Assembly: GCA_903870995.1 (NCBI GenBank)
Contig: CAIQFD010000015.1
Span: 1-64,000, forward strand
Source of the DNA: an uncultured Methylophilaceae bacterium
GTDB lineage: Bacteria > Pseudomonadota > Gammaproteobacteria > Burkholderiales > Methylophilaceae
Reading direction: 5' to 3'
DNA length: 64,000 nucleotides
Part shown: one piece after another, positions 44,500 through 53,638 of the stretch
Layout of the letters: each line of letters starts with the position of its first letter
How positions within the stretch are numbered: the first letter of the stretch is position 1
Translations under genes and position numbers: made by a program
Notes under the pieces: model-generated
Databases searched by the model: none
Seen by the model: only the letters and a program-made list of their open reading frames with translations
What the model was told of the DNA's origin: nothing

Positions 44500-45762
44500 A
44501 TGGCATCTACCCATAGTTACACGCTTAGCATTCTCTTCATTAGTTTAGTGGTATTGACCACGCTTACCCGCATCTGGCTTGGCAATCGGCATATTGGTTT
44601 CGTGCAAAAACACCGCAATCAAGTGCCACCAGCGTTTAGTAAAGATATAAGCCTGGAGTCTCACCAAAAGGCTGCCGACTACACTTCAGCCAAAACAAAA
44701 CTCGTTATCGCTGAAGGCATCGTACAAGCAGCTTTACTTCTTACATTTACACTCGGCACAGGATTACAGTGGATAGACTACGTTTGGCGTGACCTGATGC
44801 CAGAGCATGAAATGTTGAGAGGTGCTTTGGTGATATTAAGTGCACTCATCATTAGCGGCATCATCGATATGCCTTTTGATTACTACAAAACGTTTGTGAT
44901 CGATGCACACTTTGGCTTTAACAAGATGACGCGCAGCATGTTTTTTGGTGACATGGTTAAACAAAGTATTTTAGGCATCGTGCTTGGTGCCCCTATTTTA
45001 TTTGCCGCATTATGGCTGATGGAGGGCGCAGACGAATACTGGTGGCTTTATCTTTGGGCGGTTTGGAGCGTGTTCAACTTATTGGTACTAGCCATCTATC
45101 CAACATTCATTGCGCCAATATTTAACAAGTTCACCCCTTTGACCGATGAAACATTAAAAACACGGATTGAGGCTTTATTGGCTAAATGTGGCTTCAAATC
45201 ACAAGGCTTATTCGTGATGGATGGCTCTGCACGAAGCAGCCATGGCAATGCATACTTCACAGGTTTTGGCAAAAGTAAACGCGTCGTGTTTTTTGACACT
45301 CTTTTAGAACGTTTAAACGCTGATGAAATCGAAGCAGTTCTTGCACATGAACTTGGTCACTTCAAGCACAAACACGTGATTAAGCGAATCGCCATGATGT
45401 TCTTTGTGAGTTTTGTAGGTCTCGCATTACTAGGTTGGCTTAAAGATCAAAACTGGTTCTTCTTGGGTCTGGGTGTTAACGACATGAGTAGCTACATGGC
45501 ACTTATTTTATTCTTACTAGTGAGTCCTGTTTTCTTGTTCGTTCTTCGCCCTATTATGGCCAATTACTCACGTAAAAATGAATTTGAGGCTGATGCCTAC
45601 GCTGCAACGCACGCAAGCGCTAACCATTTGGTGAGTTCGTTGGTAAAGCTTTATCGCGATAATGCTTCAACCTTAACGCCAGACCCGTTACACTCAGCAT
45701 TCTATGACTCACATCCACCGGCTAGCATTCGCATCGAAAAACTAGCAAAGTTGACTGGATAA
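44500..45762 (+). CDS. M48 family zinc metallopeptidase (Ste24/CAAX protease type)
   Basis: A 420-residue membrane protease with the N-terminal peptidase_M48_N region (helices at about 5-23, 66-85, 101-120, 148-168, 178-200). The catalytic domain has VLAHELGHFKHKH (HExxH zinc ligands) and the Glu ligand in NEFEADAYAATHA. YLPFD-type features of Ste24 are visible as DMPFDYYKTFVIDAHFGFNKM. In bacteria these proteins probably act in membrane protein quality control. It starts a plus-strand run with a cytochrome c, rsgA and queD. Confidence 0.93.
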   Translation: MASTHSYTLSILFISLVVLTTLTRIWLGNRHIGFVQKHRNQVPPAFSKDISLESHQKAADYTSAKTKLVIAEGIVQAALLLTFTLGTGLQWIDYVWRDLMPEHEMLRGALVILSALIISGIIDMPFDYYKTFVIDAHFGFNKMTRSMFFGDMVKQSILGIVLGAPILFAALWLMEGADEYWWLYLWAVWSVFNLLVLAIYPTFIAPIFNKFTPLTDETLKTRIEALLAKCGFKSQGLFVMDGSARSSHGNAYFTGFGKSKRVVFFDTLLERLNADEIEAVLAHELGHFKHKHVIKRIAMMFFVSFVGLALLGWLKDQNWFFLGLGVNDMSSYMALILFLLVSPVFLFVLRPIMANYSRKNEFEADAYAATHASANHLVSSLVKLYRDNASTLTPDPLHSAFYDSHPPASIRIEKLAKLTG

Positions 45763-45764
45763 CT

Positions 45765-46094
45765 GTGTTTAAATTTTTGCGCATCATCTTACTAATATTG
45801 CTCGTAAGCGCCAATTTAGCTTATGCAGATCAATATTCAGCGCTATACCCAGGTGGCGACCCTGTCGCTGGCAAAGTTTTGTTGGAAAAAAATTGTATTC
45901 AATGCCATGCTAGTAGCTTTGGTGGTGATGGCTCAGCAATTTATACGCGTGAAAATCGCTTAGTCAAAACTTCTCGCGGGCTTAAAGCACAGGTCCGAAA
46001 TTGCAATACCATGCTCGGCTTAAAGTGGTTTGAAGACGAAGAGTTAAGCGTGACAAGTTACCTTAATCAAACTTATTACCACTTCGAAAAGTAG
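45765..46094 (+). CDS. small periplasmic c-type cytochrome
   Basis: A 109-residue protein with a signal peptide (FLRIILLILLVSANLAYA) and one heme motif, CIQCH, at residues 44-48. The sequence then runs GDGSAIYTRENRLVKTSRGLKAQVRNCNTMLGLKWFEDEELSVTSYLN. The Met in NTML probably provides the sixth heme ligand. It starts with GTG two bases after the protease stop. It is most likely a low-potential electron carrier; partners are not encoded nearby. Confidence 0.85.
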   Translation: MFKFLRIILLILLVSANLAYADQYSALYPGGDPVAGKVLLEKNCIQCHASSFGGDGSAIYTRENRLVKTSRGLKAQVRNCNTMLGLKWFEDEELSVTSYLNQTYYHFEK

Positions 46095-46098
46095 TCTT

Positions 46099-47001
46099 TT
46101 GACACAGCCAAACTCGCCACAAAACAAACTTCAACAGGGTCAGGTCATCGCCTCTTACGGCAAGCGCTACGGCGTCGAGCTTAAAGATGGCAAGCAAATC
46201 AGCTGCGTTACACGTGGCAAAAAAAATGATTTAGCGTGTGGCGATCAAGTAGAAGTCAAAATGACGGACACGCTTGAAGGGGTTGTCGAAAAGCTACATC
46301 CCCGGACCAGCCTACTATTTCGTAGTAATGCTTACAAAACCAAAACATTGGCATCCAATGTCACACAAGTCATTATTGTGTTGGCAACCACCCCCAGCTT
46401 TTACGAAGCCCTACTTAACCGCTGTTTAATCGCCGCCGAAGCCGCCGGCATCAAACCCGTGATCGTACTCAACAAATGTGATTTGGCCGATAACACCGAG
46501 GCAATGAAGCTACTCAAGGTATACCAAGACTTAGGCTACCAAGTTCAGCCTTTATCAGCAAAACAAGATATCAGCCCCCTTAAACAGTGGCTTTCAGGCC
46601 AAGTGAGCGTATTGGTCGGTCAATCAGGCATGGGGAAATCAACGATTGTAAATGCCCTACTTCCTGAGTCTGCAGTGCGTACACAAGAAGTTTCTGATGT
46701 ATTGGATAGCGGCAAGCACACGACTACCGCGACGCATTTATATCACTTAGATGAAACTAGCGATTTAATTGATTCCCCTGGGCTGCAAGAATTTGGCTTA
46801 AACCACCTGAATATAGAGCAACTTGAACATGCCTTTATTGAGTTTAGGCCTTACTTAGGGAAGTGCCGATTCAATAATTGCAAGCATACGCATGAGCCAG
46901 ATTGCGCAATTATTGGCGCAGTTGAGGACGGAAAAGTCTCTCCAGTCAGGCTAGCTTATTACCAAGGGCTTACCCAAGAAATAGGCAAACCAGATTACTG
47001 A
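46099..47001 (+). CDS. rsgA: small ribosomal subunit biogenesis GTPase
   Basis: A 300-residue circularly permuted GTPase that checks late maturation of the 30S subunit. An OB fold at the N-terminus (GQVIASYGKRYGVEL), then the permuted motifs VLNKCDLAD (G4), VGQSGMGKSTIVNALL (G1) and DSPGLQEFGL (G3), and a C-terminal zinc finger CRFNNCKHTHEPDC. The start is TTG at 46099, four bases after the cytochrome stop. The neighbouring orn and Ste24 genes match the context often seen for rsgA. Confidence 0.96.
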   Translation: MTQPNSPQNKLQQGQVIASYGKRYGVELKDGKQISCVTRGKKNDLACGDQVEVKMTDTLEGVVEKLHPRTSLLFRSNAYKTKTLASNVTQVIIVLATTPSFYEALLNRCLIAAEAAGIKPVIVLNKCDLADNTEAMKLLKVYQDLGYQVQPLSAKQDISPLKQWLSGQVSVLVGQSGMGKSTIVNALLPESAVRTQEVSDVLDSGKHTTTATHLYHLDETSDLIDSPGLQEFGLNHLNIEQLEHAFIEFRPYLGKCRFNNCKHTHEPDCAIIGAVEDGKVSPVRLAYYQGLTQEIGKPDY

Positions 47002-47014
47002 TATAATCCCGCCT

Positions 47015-47455
47015 ATGCAAATTACCACACGACTAGAGTTTGACGCTGGGCACCGCATTCCGTGCCATAAAAGCCAATGTAAAAACCTTCATGGCCACCG
47101 CTACGCCATGGAAATTACACTATCGGGCGATATCATTCAGCAAGAAAATGCTTCTGATAATGGCATGGTCATGGACTTTTCTGATGTTAAAGCCATTGCC
47201 AAAAAATCAGTCGTTGATGTCTGGGATCATGCCTTTTTGGTTTATAAAGGAGATGCTGAAATCTTAAACTTCTTAAACACCTTACAAAACCACAAAACAG
47301 TCGTCATGAACAGCGTGCCAACTGCTGAAAATATGGCGGCTGAAGCTTTTCGGATATTGAAAAGCCAATACACAGACGTTTATGGCAACCACTTAAAGTT
47401 AGAGCGCGTTCGCCTTTACGAAACACCAAACAGCTGGGCAGACGCACTTAGTTAA
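47015..47455 (+). CDS. queD: 6-carboxy-5,6,7,8-tetrahydropterin synthase
   Basis: A 146-residue PTPS-family enzyme converting dihydroneopterin triphosphate to 6-carboxytetrahydropterin for queuosine. Zinc ligands are His in FDAGHRIP and the two in NLHGHRY; the catalytic Cys is in CKNLHGH. MVMDFSDVKAI and SVPTAENMAAEAF and the final LYETPNSWA are family motifs. The ATG lies 13 bases after rsgA. Other queuosine genes are not in the window. Confidence 0.93.
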   Translation: MQITTRLEFDAGHRIPCHKSQCKNLHGHRYAMEITLSGDIIQQENASDNGMVMDFSDVKAIAKKSVVDVWDHAFLVYKGDAEILNFLNTLQNHKTVVMNSVPTAENMAAEAFRILKSQYTDVYGNHLKLERVRLYETPNSWADALS

Positions 47456-47461
47456 AGCTAA

Positions 47462-48169
47462 CTAGTCGCGGCTAGTCTCTTCGACCGCCTTCGCCCAAAG
47501 ATTTTCACCTTTGTTGAGCGCCTTAACATAAGCATCATGCTCACTAAGCTCTTCTTCAGAAGCACTTAACACTTTAAGATGAATAGGAACTGCCGCTTCA
47601 CCATCTTCATGTTGAGCTGAGACTTCCTCAAGCATGTCCATCATTAGGCTCTCTTGTCCACGCGTCATCGCCATATAAACTTCAGCGAGCAGCTCCGCAT
47701 CCAGCAAAGCACCGTGCAAGGTACGTTTCGAATTATCAATGCCAAAATGGCGACACAATGCATCCAAATTATTACGCTGACCTGGCCGCATATCTTTAGC
47801 CATTTTGAGTGTGTCGATGATATTGCCAGCTGTTTTTTCTAAATTTTCACGGTCTATCTTACCTAGCTCCGAATTCAAAAAGCCCATGTCAAATGGCGCG
47901 TTATGAATCACTAACTCAGCATCTGCCACAAAATCTAAAAACTCACTGACCACATCTGCGAAACGCGGCTTATCTTGCAAAAATTCCAAGGTAATCCCAT
48001 GCACCTCTTGTGCCGCTGCATCAATCTCTCGATCAGGATTAAGATACACGTGGAAATGGTTGTTGGTAACACGGCGATTAATCGCCTCAACTGCAGCAAT
48101 TTCAATAATCCGATGCCCCTGCGCTGGGTATAAGCCTGTCGTTTCAGTATCTAAAAAAACTTGTCTCAT
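47462..48169 (-). CDS. dnaQ: DNA polymerase III epsilon subunit (proofreading exonuclease)
   Basis: A 235-residue protein: the N-terminal DEDDh exonuclease domain has DTETTGLYPAQGHRIIEIAAVE (motif I), VIHNAPFDMGFLNSEL (II) and HGALLDAELLAEVY (III). The C-terminal extension would bind the polymerase alpha subunit. The rnhA-dnaQ pairing is the normal proteobacterial arrangement, although here they share direction rather than being divergent as in E. coli. It converges on queD with six bases between stops. Confidence 0.95.
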   Translation of the reverse strand: MRQVFLDTETTGLYPAQGHRIIEIAAVEAINRRVTNNHFHVYLNPDREIDAAAQEVHGITLEFLQDKPRFADVVSEFLDFVADAELVIHNAPFDMGFLNSELGKIDRENLEKTAGNIIDTLKMAKDMRPGQRNNLDALCRHFGIDNSKRTLHGALLDAELLAEVYMAMTRGQESLMMDMLEEVSAQHEDGEAAVPIHLKVLSASEEELSEHDAYVKALNKGENLWAKAVEETSRD

Positions 48170-48208
48170 TTGTTTATTCTCAATTAATTTTTTAACTATT
48201 ATTTTTAC

Positions 48209-48673
48209 TTAGCCATGCATGACTTGCGCAACACCCTGATTGGCAAGCGCATCAGCTCTTTCATTGCCAGCGTCTCCAGCATGGCCTTTTACCCAGAGCC
48301 ATTCGATAGTGTGTTGTTGTGCGATTGCGTCTAACTCTTGCCACAAATCATCATTCTTCACAGGTTTTTTGTCCGCAGTGCGCCAGCCTCTTTTTTTCCA
48401 GCTAGCAATCCATTCGGTCATGCCCTTTTGCACATAGACAGAGTCCGTATAAACTTTCACATCACATGCACGCTTAAGTGCCTGCAATGCGCGGATAACC
48501 GCCATGAGCTCCATCCTATTGTTCGTGGTAATTAATTCCCCACCACACAACTCTTTGGAATGGCCACCCATACTAATCCAAGCCCCCCAACCCCCAGGAC
48601 CAGGATTGCCTTTGCAGGCTCCATCCGCATAAATAATGACAAATTCTGATTGTTTTTCTGACACACTCAACAC
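48209..48673 (-). CDS. rnhA: ribonuclease HI
   Basis: A 154-residue nuclease that cuts RNA in RNA-DNA hybrids. [20 protein letters not shown] contains the first catalytic Asp, [18 protein letters not shown] the Glu, VYTDSVYV the second Asp, and [17 protein letters not shown] the His and last Asp. The start at 48673 precedes a short extension ([10 protein letters not shown]) that is plausible. It lies between the methyltransferase gene and dnaQ. Confidence 0.96.
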   Translation of the reverse strand: MLSVSEKQSEFVIIYADGACKGNPGPGGWGAWISMGGHSKELCGGELITTNNRMELMAVIRALQALKRACDVKVYTDSVYVQKGMTEWIASWKKRGWRTADKKPVKNDDLWQELDAIAQQHTIEWLWVKGHAGDAGNERADALANQGVAQVMHG

Positions 48674-48682
48674 TTTCTATTT

Positions 48683-49435
48683 TTATTTATTTTTTGAAGC
48701 AGGGCTAGATGCATCATCTTTTTGAGAAGGTGAAATCGCTAGGCCTCGTTTCAACTTCGCTCGATTCCAATTAGGCTTAATAACACGCATCCCTAACACA
48801 CGCTTTTTAGCCACAATACAGTACACGCCACCGAGCATCGGCCAACATCGACTGCCTAACCTATCTAATCCATCAAATCGTTGCATCCATGATGTATTTT
48901 GCACTGGAATTTTATAACAAGCCATTCGCGTGCTAACCACCTCAAACCCCAGTAAATTCAACCAATCTTTAATTCGCAGTGCGGATAAAAAATGAGCATA
49001 CCAAAGCGCACTTGATGAAGCACATCGTTTACTCAGAAACCGACGCACTCCCCATGCACTCAATGGGTTAAATCCTGTAATCACAACATGCCCTTCAGGC
49101 ATTAAAACACGCTCAACCTCACGCAAGGTTTGCTGTGGGTTAGCACTAAAATCTAGCGTGTGTGGTAATAAAACCAAGTCCATAGTGTTGCTTGCAATAG
49201 GTAGCTGCTGGGTTTCACAAAAGAAATCCCCTCTTGTTTCGCCAGCCTTAACTGCAAATGGAATCCTTGAGTCACGCAACAAATCTGCTTGAAGAAACCC
49301 TAACTGAAGCGCATTAAATCCGAAGACATCACTGACAACTTCGTCAAAAACTCCTTGCTCCTGCGCCAACAGATACGCACCTATAGGCGTATCAAGCCAA
49401 TGCTGCAAGTCAGGTTCAATGCTGGTTTTACTCAT
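48683..49435 (-). CDS. class I SAM-dependent methyltransferase (YafS-like)
   Basis: A 250-residue protein with a methyltransferase type 11 core: LPIASNTMDLVLLPHTLDFSANPQQTLREVERVLMPEGHVVITGFNPLS in two adjacent stretches. The SAM-binding glycine motif near the N-terminus is poorly conserved (FGFNALQLGFLQADLL), as in YafS. In E. coli yafS lies between gloB and rnhA, exactly the order here, so this is likely its counterpart. The substrate is unknown. The basic C-terminal tail (NRAKLKRGLAISPSQK) is species-specific. Confidence 0.82.
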   Translation of the reverse strand: MSKTSIEPDLQHWLDTPIGAYLLAQEQGVFDEVVSDVFGFNALQLGFLQADLLRDSRIPFAVKAGETRGDFFCETQQLPIASNTMDLVLLPHTLDFSANPQQTLREVERVLMPEGHVVITGFNPLSAWGVRRFLSKRCASSSALWYAHFLSALRIKDWLNLLGFEVVSTRMACYKIPVQNTSWMQRFDGLDRLGSRCWPMLGGVYCIVAKKRVLGMRVIKPNWNRAKLKRGLAISPSQKDDASSPASKNK

Positions 49436-49489
49436 AACGCATATTCACCATCCATTAATCACTCAGAAAATGTTACGCTATTCACTATT

Positions 49490-50242
49490 ATGCTTAACAT
49501 CATATCTATTCCAGCGTTTCAAGATAATTACATCTGGCTCATTGATAACGGCAATCACGCCACTGTTATCGATCCAGGCGATTCAGCGCCTGTTATCGCC
49601 ACTTTAGAAAAACGAAAACTTAAACTCACCAACATTTTAATTACGCACCATCATGCAGATCATATTGGCGGCGTTGAAACACTTATTCGTGAGTTTTCAC
49701 CCCAAGTCTATGCCCCGCAAAAAGAACAATATACTTTCCCGCATATTGCAGTTGTTGATCAACAATCTATCAACATTTCAGATTTAAACCTCTCGCTCAA
49801 AGTCATAGATGTGGGCGGCCATACTCTTGGGCATGTCGCTTATTATGGCGCAAATTCACTCTTCTGTGGCGACACCCTATTTGGTGGTGGATGTGGCCGG
49901 CTATTTGAAGGCACGCCAGAACAAATGTTTGCCTCACTCCAAAAGATTGCTCAACTTCCTGCTAAAACAGCTGTTTATTGTGCACATGAATACACTGAGC
50001 ATAATTTGCAATTTGCAATGTCAGTAGAACAAAACAATCAGGCCTTAAATGAAAGAGTGAGCACTGCACACACGATGAGAGCTTCTGGATTGCCCACCAT
50101 CCCTAGCTCAATTGAACTTGAGCTTAAGACCAACCCTTTTTTAAGATGCGACTCAAAAGAAATCATTCAAACACTAGGCATGCAACACGTTAATCCGATT
50201 GAAGTTTTTACCAAACTCCGTCAAATGCGAAACCTCTTTTAA
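49490..50242 (+). CDS. gloB: hydroxyacylglutathione hydrolase (glyoxalase II)
   Basis: A 250-residue metallo-beta-lactamase-fold enzyme that hydrolyses S-D-lactoylglutathione, ending methylglyoxal detoxification; a related role in formaldehyde chemistry is conceivable in a methylotroph. ITHHHADHIGG is the metal site; CGDTLFGGGCGRLFEG and CAHEYTEHNLQFA supply the remaining ligands. The frame opens far upstream at 49355, overlapping the methyltransferase gene, but the ATG at 49490 gives MLNIISIPAFQDNYIWLI, the family start. It is divergent from the YafS-like gene. Confidence 0.95.
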   Translation: MLNIISIPAFQDNYIWLIDNGNHATVIDPGDSAPVIATLEKRKLKLTNILITHHHADHIGGVETLIREFSPQVYAPQKEQYTFPHIAVVDQQSINISDLNLSLKVIDVGGHTLGHVAYYGANSLFCGDTLFGGGCGRLFEGTPEQMFASLQKIAQLPAKTAVYCAHEYTEHNLQFAMSVEQNNQALNERVSTAHTMRASGLPTIPSSIELELKTNPFLRCDSKEIIQTLGMQHVNPIEVFTKLRQMRNLF

Positions 50243-50279
50243 TGGGATGCTTTACAAAGTAAAGTTGGCTTATTTTTGC

Positions 50280-50309
50280 TTGACTGCTCCCCTGCTGTTT
50301 AGCTACTAT
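50280..50309 (+). promoter_or_regulatory. probable mltD promoter
   Basis: TTGACT (50280-50285), 18 bases, then TACTAT (50304-50309) form a good sigma-70-like promoter about 40 bases before the mltD ATG. Confidence 0.5.
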
Positions 50310-50353
50310 CACAGGCCGTTTTAGGTTTATTTTTTGTCATCTAGAAAGCCTTC

Positions 50354-51934
50354 ATGCTCATTAAATCCCCAATCAATATCATGTTGTTTTCGCTACTGCT
50401 TTTGGTCACAAATGCAAACGCCGAAACAAATCTTGAAGGTGATTACATTGTTATCCTAGACAACAACACGCCTAACCGTGAAGCACTAGATCCAAGCTTT
50501 AATATCACCCCAAATTCACAAATAGATCCAGTATTAAGCTACTTGCCTGACTCAGCGAATGACCAGTCCCCAGCAAGCATTGATAAGAACGCTGCAGACC
50601 TGCGTCAGCGTATTATTAGTGGTTATACAATGCCGGACATTAACTCAACATATACTGGGACCCACGAAGCTTGGTACGCATCCCGTCCTGACTACGTAAA
50701 GCGCATGATAGGTCGCAGTCAGCGCTATTTGTACCATATCGTAGTCGAAGTGGAAAAACGAGGAATGCCTAGCGAAATCGCGCTTTTACCGATGGTAGAA
50801 AGCGCGTTTAATCCAGTTGCAACTTCACGAAGCAAAGCGTCTGGCATTTGGCAATTCATGCCTGCCACCGGGAAAAACTTTGGTCTTAAACAGGATTGGT
50901 GGGTAGATAATCGCCGAGATGTAACCGCCGCGACTAGTGCAGCACTTACCTACTTGCAAAAATTGCATGGCATGTTCGGCAACTGGGATTTAGCGCTTGC
51001 GGCCTATAATGCAGGTGAAGGTACAGTTCAAAGAGCGATTGACCGCAATCGCAAAAAAGGCCTGCCAACGGATTACGCTAGCCTACAACTCCCTGAAGAA
51101 ACAAAAAATTACGTGCCCAAGCTACAGGCAATTAAAAACATTATGAAACAACCTGAAAACTATGGGCTTAATATTGAAAAAATTCCGAATCGCCCATACT
51201 TTACAAAAATCATCGCACCCGAGCAGATTGACGCTAAGCTGGCAGCAAGCCTTGCTGAAATATCGTTCGAAGAGTTTATATTACTGAATCCTGAATATAA
51301 TCGCCCAGTCATTACTGAAACAGGAAATGCACATGAGATTTTGTTACCAGTTTCAGCAGCCAATATTTTCAAAGAAAATTTAGCAAACTACACCAAGCCT
51401 CTCGTTAGCTGGCAAACCTACCATGCCAAACGCGGTGAGCGTATGGATAAAATTGCACAAAGGTTTGGTATCAACGTCAGCCAATTACGTGATGTCAACG
51501 ATATTCCTAGCGGATCAAAACTTAATGGAGCGCAACCTATTCTCGTCCCAAATAGTGGGGGAAATATTGACATGTCGCCTGTAGACACCATCAGCTCACA
51601 ATCAAACACATTGGCTGACAAGCCTGCAAGCAATCATGATGACAAAACGCATATAGTCAAAAACAAAGAAACGCTTGCCGCTATTGGCCGTCAATATAAT
51701 GTCAGCATAAACAAACTGACGACTTATAACCATTTGAAAAGCCCTAACGTTAAAGCAGGTCAAATCATCAACATTCCAAATGCTGAGAGTGAAAACAAAA
51801 CGACTAAAGAGAAACAAAACACGAAAAGTACTGTCACAGACAAAAGCAATAAAAAAGCATCCGATAAAAATATAGATAATGTGACAAAATCGTCTTCCAG
51901 CAAAAAAACAAACAAGCATGGGGCTGGCAAGTAA
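50354..51934 (+). CDS. mltD: membrane-bound lytic murein transglycosylase D
   Basis: A 526-residue exported SLT-domain enzyme that cleaves peptidoglycan with 1,6-anhydro product. The signal peptide is LFSLLLLVTNANA. The SLT domain (about 120-240) has LPMVESAFNPVATSRSKASGIWQFMPATG with the catalytic Glu, and LALAAYNAGEGTV. Two LysM repeats (about 358-400 and 433-475) bind murein, followed by a Lys/Ser/Thr-rich tail. No lipobox Cys is seen, unlike E. coli MltD. gloB lies just upstream, as in E. coli. Confidence 0.92.
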   Translation: MLIKSPINIMLFSLLLLVTNANAETNLEGDYIVILDNNTPNREALDPSFNITPNSQIDPVLSYLPDSANDQSPASIDKNAADLRQRIISGYTMPDINSTYTGTHEAWYASRPDYVKRMIGRSQRYLYHIVVEVEKRGMPSEIALLPMVESAFNPVATSRSKASGIWQFMPATGKNFGLKQDWWVDNRRDVTAATSAALTYLQKLHGMFGNWDLALAAYNAGEGTVQRAIDRNRKKGLPTDYASLQLPEETKNYVPKLQAIKNIMKQPENYGLNIEKIPNRPYFTKIIAPEQIDAKLAASLAEISFEEFILLNPEYNRPVITETGNAHEILLPVSAANIFKENLANYTKPLVSWQTYHAKRGERMDKIAQRFGINVSQLRDVNDIPSGSKLNGAQPILVPNSGGNIDMSPVDTISSQSNTLADKPASNHDDKTHIVKNKETLAAIGRQYNVSINKLTTYNHLKSPNVKAGQIINIPNAESENKTTKEKQNTKSTVTDKSNKKASDKNIDNVTKSSSSKKTNKHGAGK

Positions 51935-51968
51935 ACTCAACCTTCCTCTTTGAAGGCAACACAAGCGA

Positions 51969-53636
51969 ATGCAAAACAGGCATCAAATTATTAAAAAAAT
52001 ACTACCCTGCCTATTGAGCATATTCATCGCAACATCACTCATCAGTTGCAGTGAACAAAAAAATGAAGCCTCTTCAAAACTCAATCAAGAGTACCCTCCT
52101 GAATCTGGCGGCACACTAGTCGATGCCATGTCAGGTGAACCTAGTGGTTTAATCGCCATGATGGCAGGCGAATCTTCAGCATCGGCCATTGCATCCAATA
52201 TATTCAACAGCCTATTAAAATACGACAAAAATCTAGAATTAACAGGCGAACTAGCCAAGTCATGGGATGTGTCGGCCGATCAAAAAACCATCACCTTTCA
52301 CCTCAAGCCCAATTTAAAATGGGCAGATGGCAAGCCACTCACTAGCGCTGACGTTTTATTCACTTGGCAAACTGTCACGAACGACAACACACGCTCACCA
52401 TATGGTGCAGACTACAAGCTCGTAAAAAAGGCTGAGGCGCCTGACGCTAATACATTTAAGGTCACCTACGCCCAACCTTATGCACCCGCCTTAGACTCTT
52501 GGTCTGGCCTGCATGTCTTGCCTAAACACTTATTGGAGGACCAAGACATCAACAACACGCCATTTTCGCGTCATCCTGTGGGTAGCCATTACTACCAACT
52601 TGATCAGTGGAAAAAAGGAGAAAGCATCAGTCTCAAGCGCAATCCGAATGCATCCCAAGGCCAAGCAAAGATTGACCGCCTCGTTTCTCGCATCATTCCA
52701 GACCGTGCAGCGCAGTTTCTAGAGCTGATGGCTGACAATATCGACTCGATGAGTCTCAATTCAATTCAATACGCGCGCATTTTTCCGGCTCGCCCAGACT
52801 TAACCAACAAAATCGCGCAATATAAAGAGCTTGGCAATAGCTACACTTACCTTGGCTTTAACCTCAAACGCAAACCTTTTAATGATGTGCGCGTTAGGCA
52901 AGCGATTAACTATGCGATTGATAAACAAGAAATTATTGATGGTGTACTACTTGGCTTAGGTCTTCCTGTTGCCTCACCATACAAACCAGGCACAAGATGG
53001 AGCAACCCAAAATTACAGCCCTACCCTTACAATCCACAAAAGGCGATTACCTTACTTAAAGCGGCCGGTTTTGAGGATCACGACCACGATGGGATTTTAG
53101 ATAGAGATGGCCAACCACTCAGCTTTGAGATTTTAACCAATCAAAATAAAGAGCGCGAAATGAGCGCGGTATTAGTTCAACGTCGATTGAAAGAGATTGG
53201 TATTGATGTGAAGATTCGCGTCGTAGAATGGGCAACATTCATTAGCCGCTTTATTAAAACCGGTGACTTTAATGTCGTCCTGCTTGGCTGGGGTTTAGGG
53301 CTTGAGCCAGACCAATTCAACATATGGCATTCATCCCAGCAGGCTCCAGGTCAATTCAACTTCATTGGTTACAACAATCCAAAAGTCGACATGCTGCTGG
53401 AAACAGGCCGCACAGAGCTTAATCCTGATAAACGTATGAAAATTTATCATCAGTTTGCAGAAATACTATTAGAAGATAGCCCCGTTGTTTACTTGTTTGC
53501 TGGTTATGGCTTGCCAGCCATGCACAAACGCGTCAAAGGGATTGATGATCCTGCGCCGCCTGCCGGTATAGGCCATAACGCTTATGAGTGGTATATCCCA
53601 ACACCACTTAGACGCAATGAAATGAGTGCGGAGTAA
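51969..53636 (+). CDS. peptide/nickel-type ABC transporter substrate-binding lipoprotein
   Basis: A 555-residue SBP family 5 lipoprotein. The N-terminal signal ends in a lipobox (LISC, about residues 24-27). GGTLVDAMSGEPSGL, LTGELAKSWDVSADQKTITFHLKPNLKWADG and NDVRVRQAINYAIDKQEII are the usual motifs. The ligand is probably an oligopeptide. It is the first of a three-gene transporter set with two permeases; no ATP-binding subunit is encoded next to it, so ATPases must come from elsewhere. Confidence 0.92.
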   Translation: MQNRHQIIKKILPCLLSIFIATSLISCSEQKNEASSKLNQEYPPESGGTLVDAMSGEPSGLIAMMAGESSASAIASNIFNSLLKYDKNLELTGELAKSWDVSADQKTITFHLKPNLKWADGKPLTSADVLFTWQTVTNDNTRSPYGADYKLVKKAEAPDANTFKVTYAQPYAPALDSWSGLHVLPKHLLEDQDINNTPFSRHPVGSHYYQLDQWKKGESISLKRNPNASQGQAKIDRLVSRIIPDRAAQFLELMADNIDSMSLNSIQYARIFPARPDLTNKIAQYKELGNSYTYLGFNLKRKPFNDVRVRQAINYAIDKQEIIDGVLLGLGLPVASPYKPGTRWSNPKLQPYPYNPQKAITLLKAAGFEDHDHDGILDRDGQPLSFEILTNQNKEREMSAVLVQRRLKEIGIDVKIRVVEWATFISRFIKTGDFNVVLLGWGLGLEPDQFNIWHSSQQAPGQFNFIGYNNPKVDMLLETGRTELNPDKRMKIYHQFAEILLEDSPVVYLFAGYGLPAMHKRVKGIDDPAPPAGIGHNAYEWYIPTPLRRNEMSAE

Positions 53637-53638
53637 TC

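Noticed and set aside
49355..49489. N-terminal extension of GloB (45 extra residues)
   Set aside because: It lies inside the divergent methyltransferase gene and the true family N-terminus begins at 49490.
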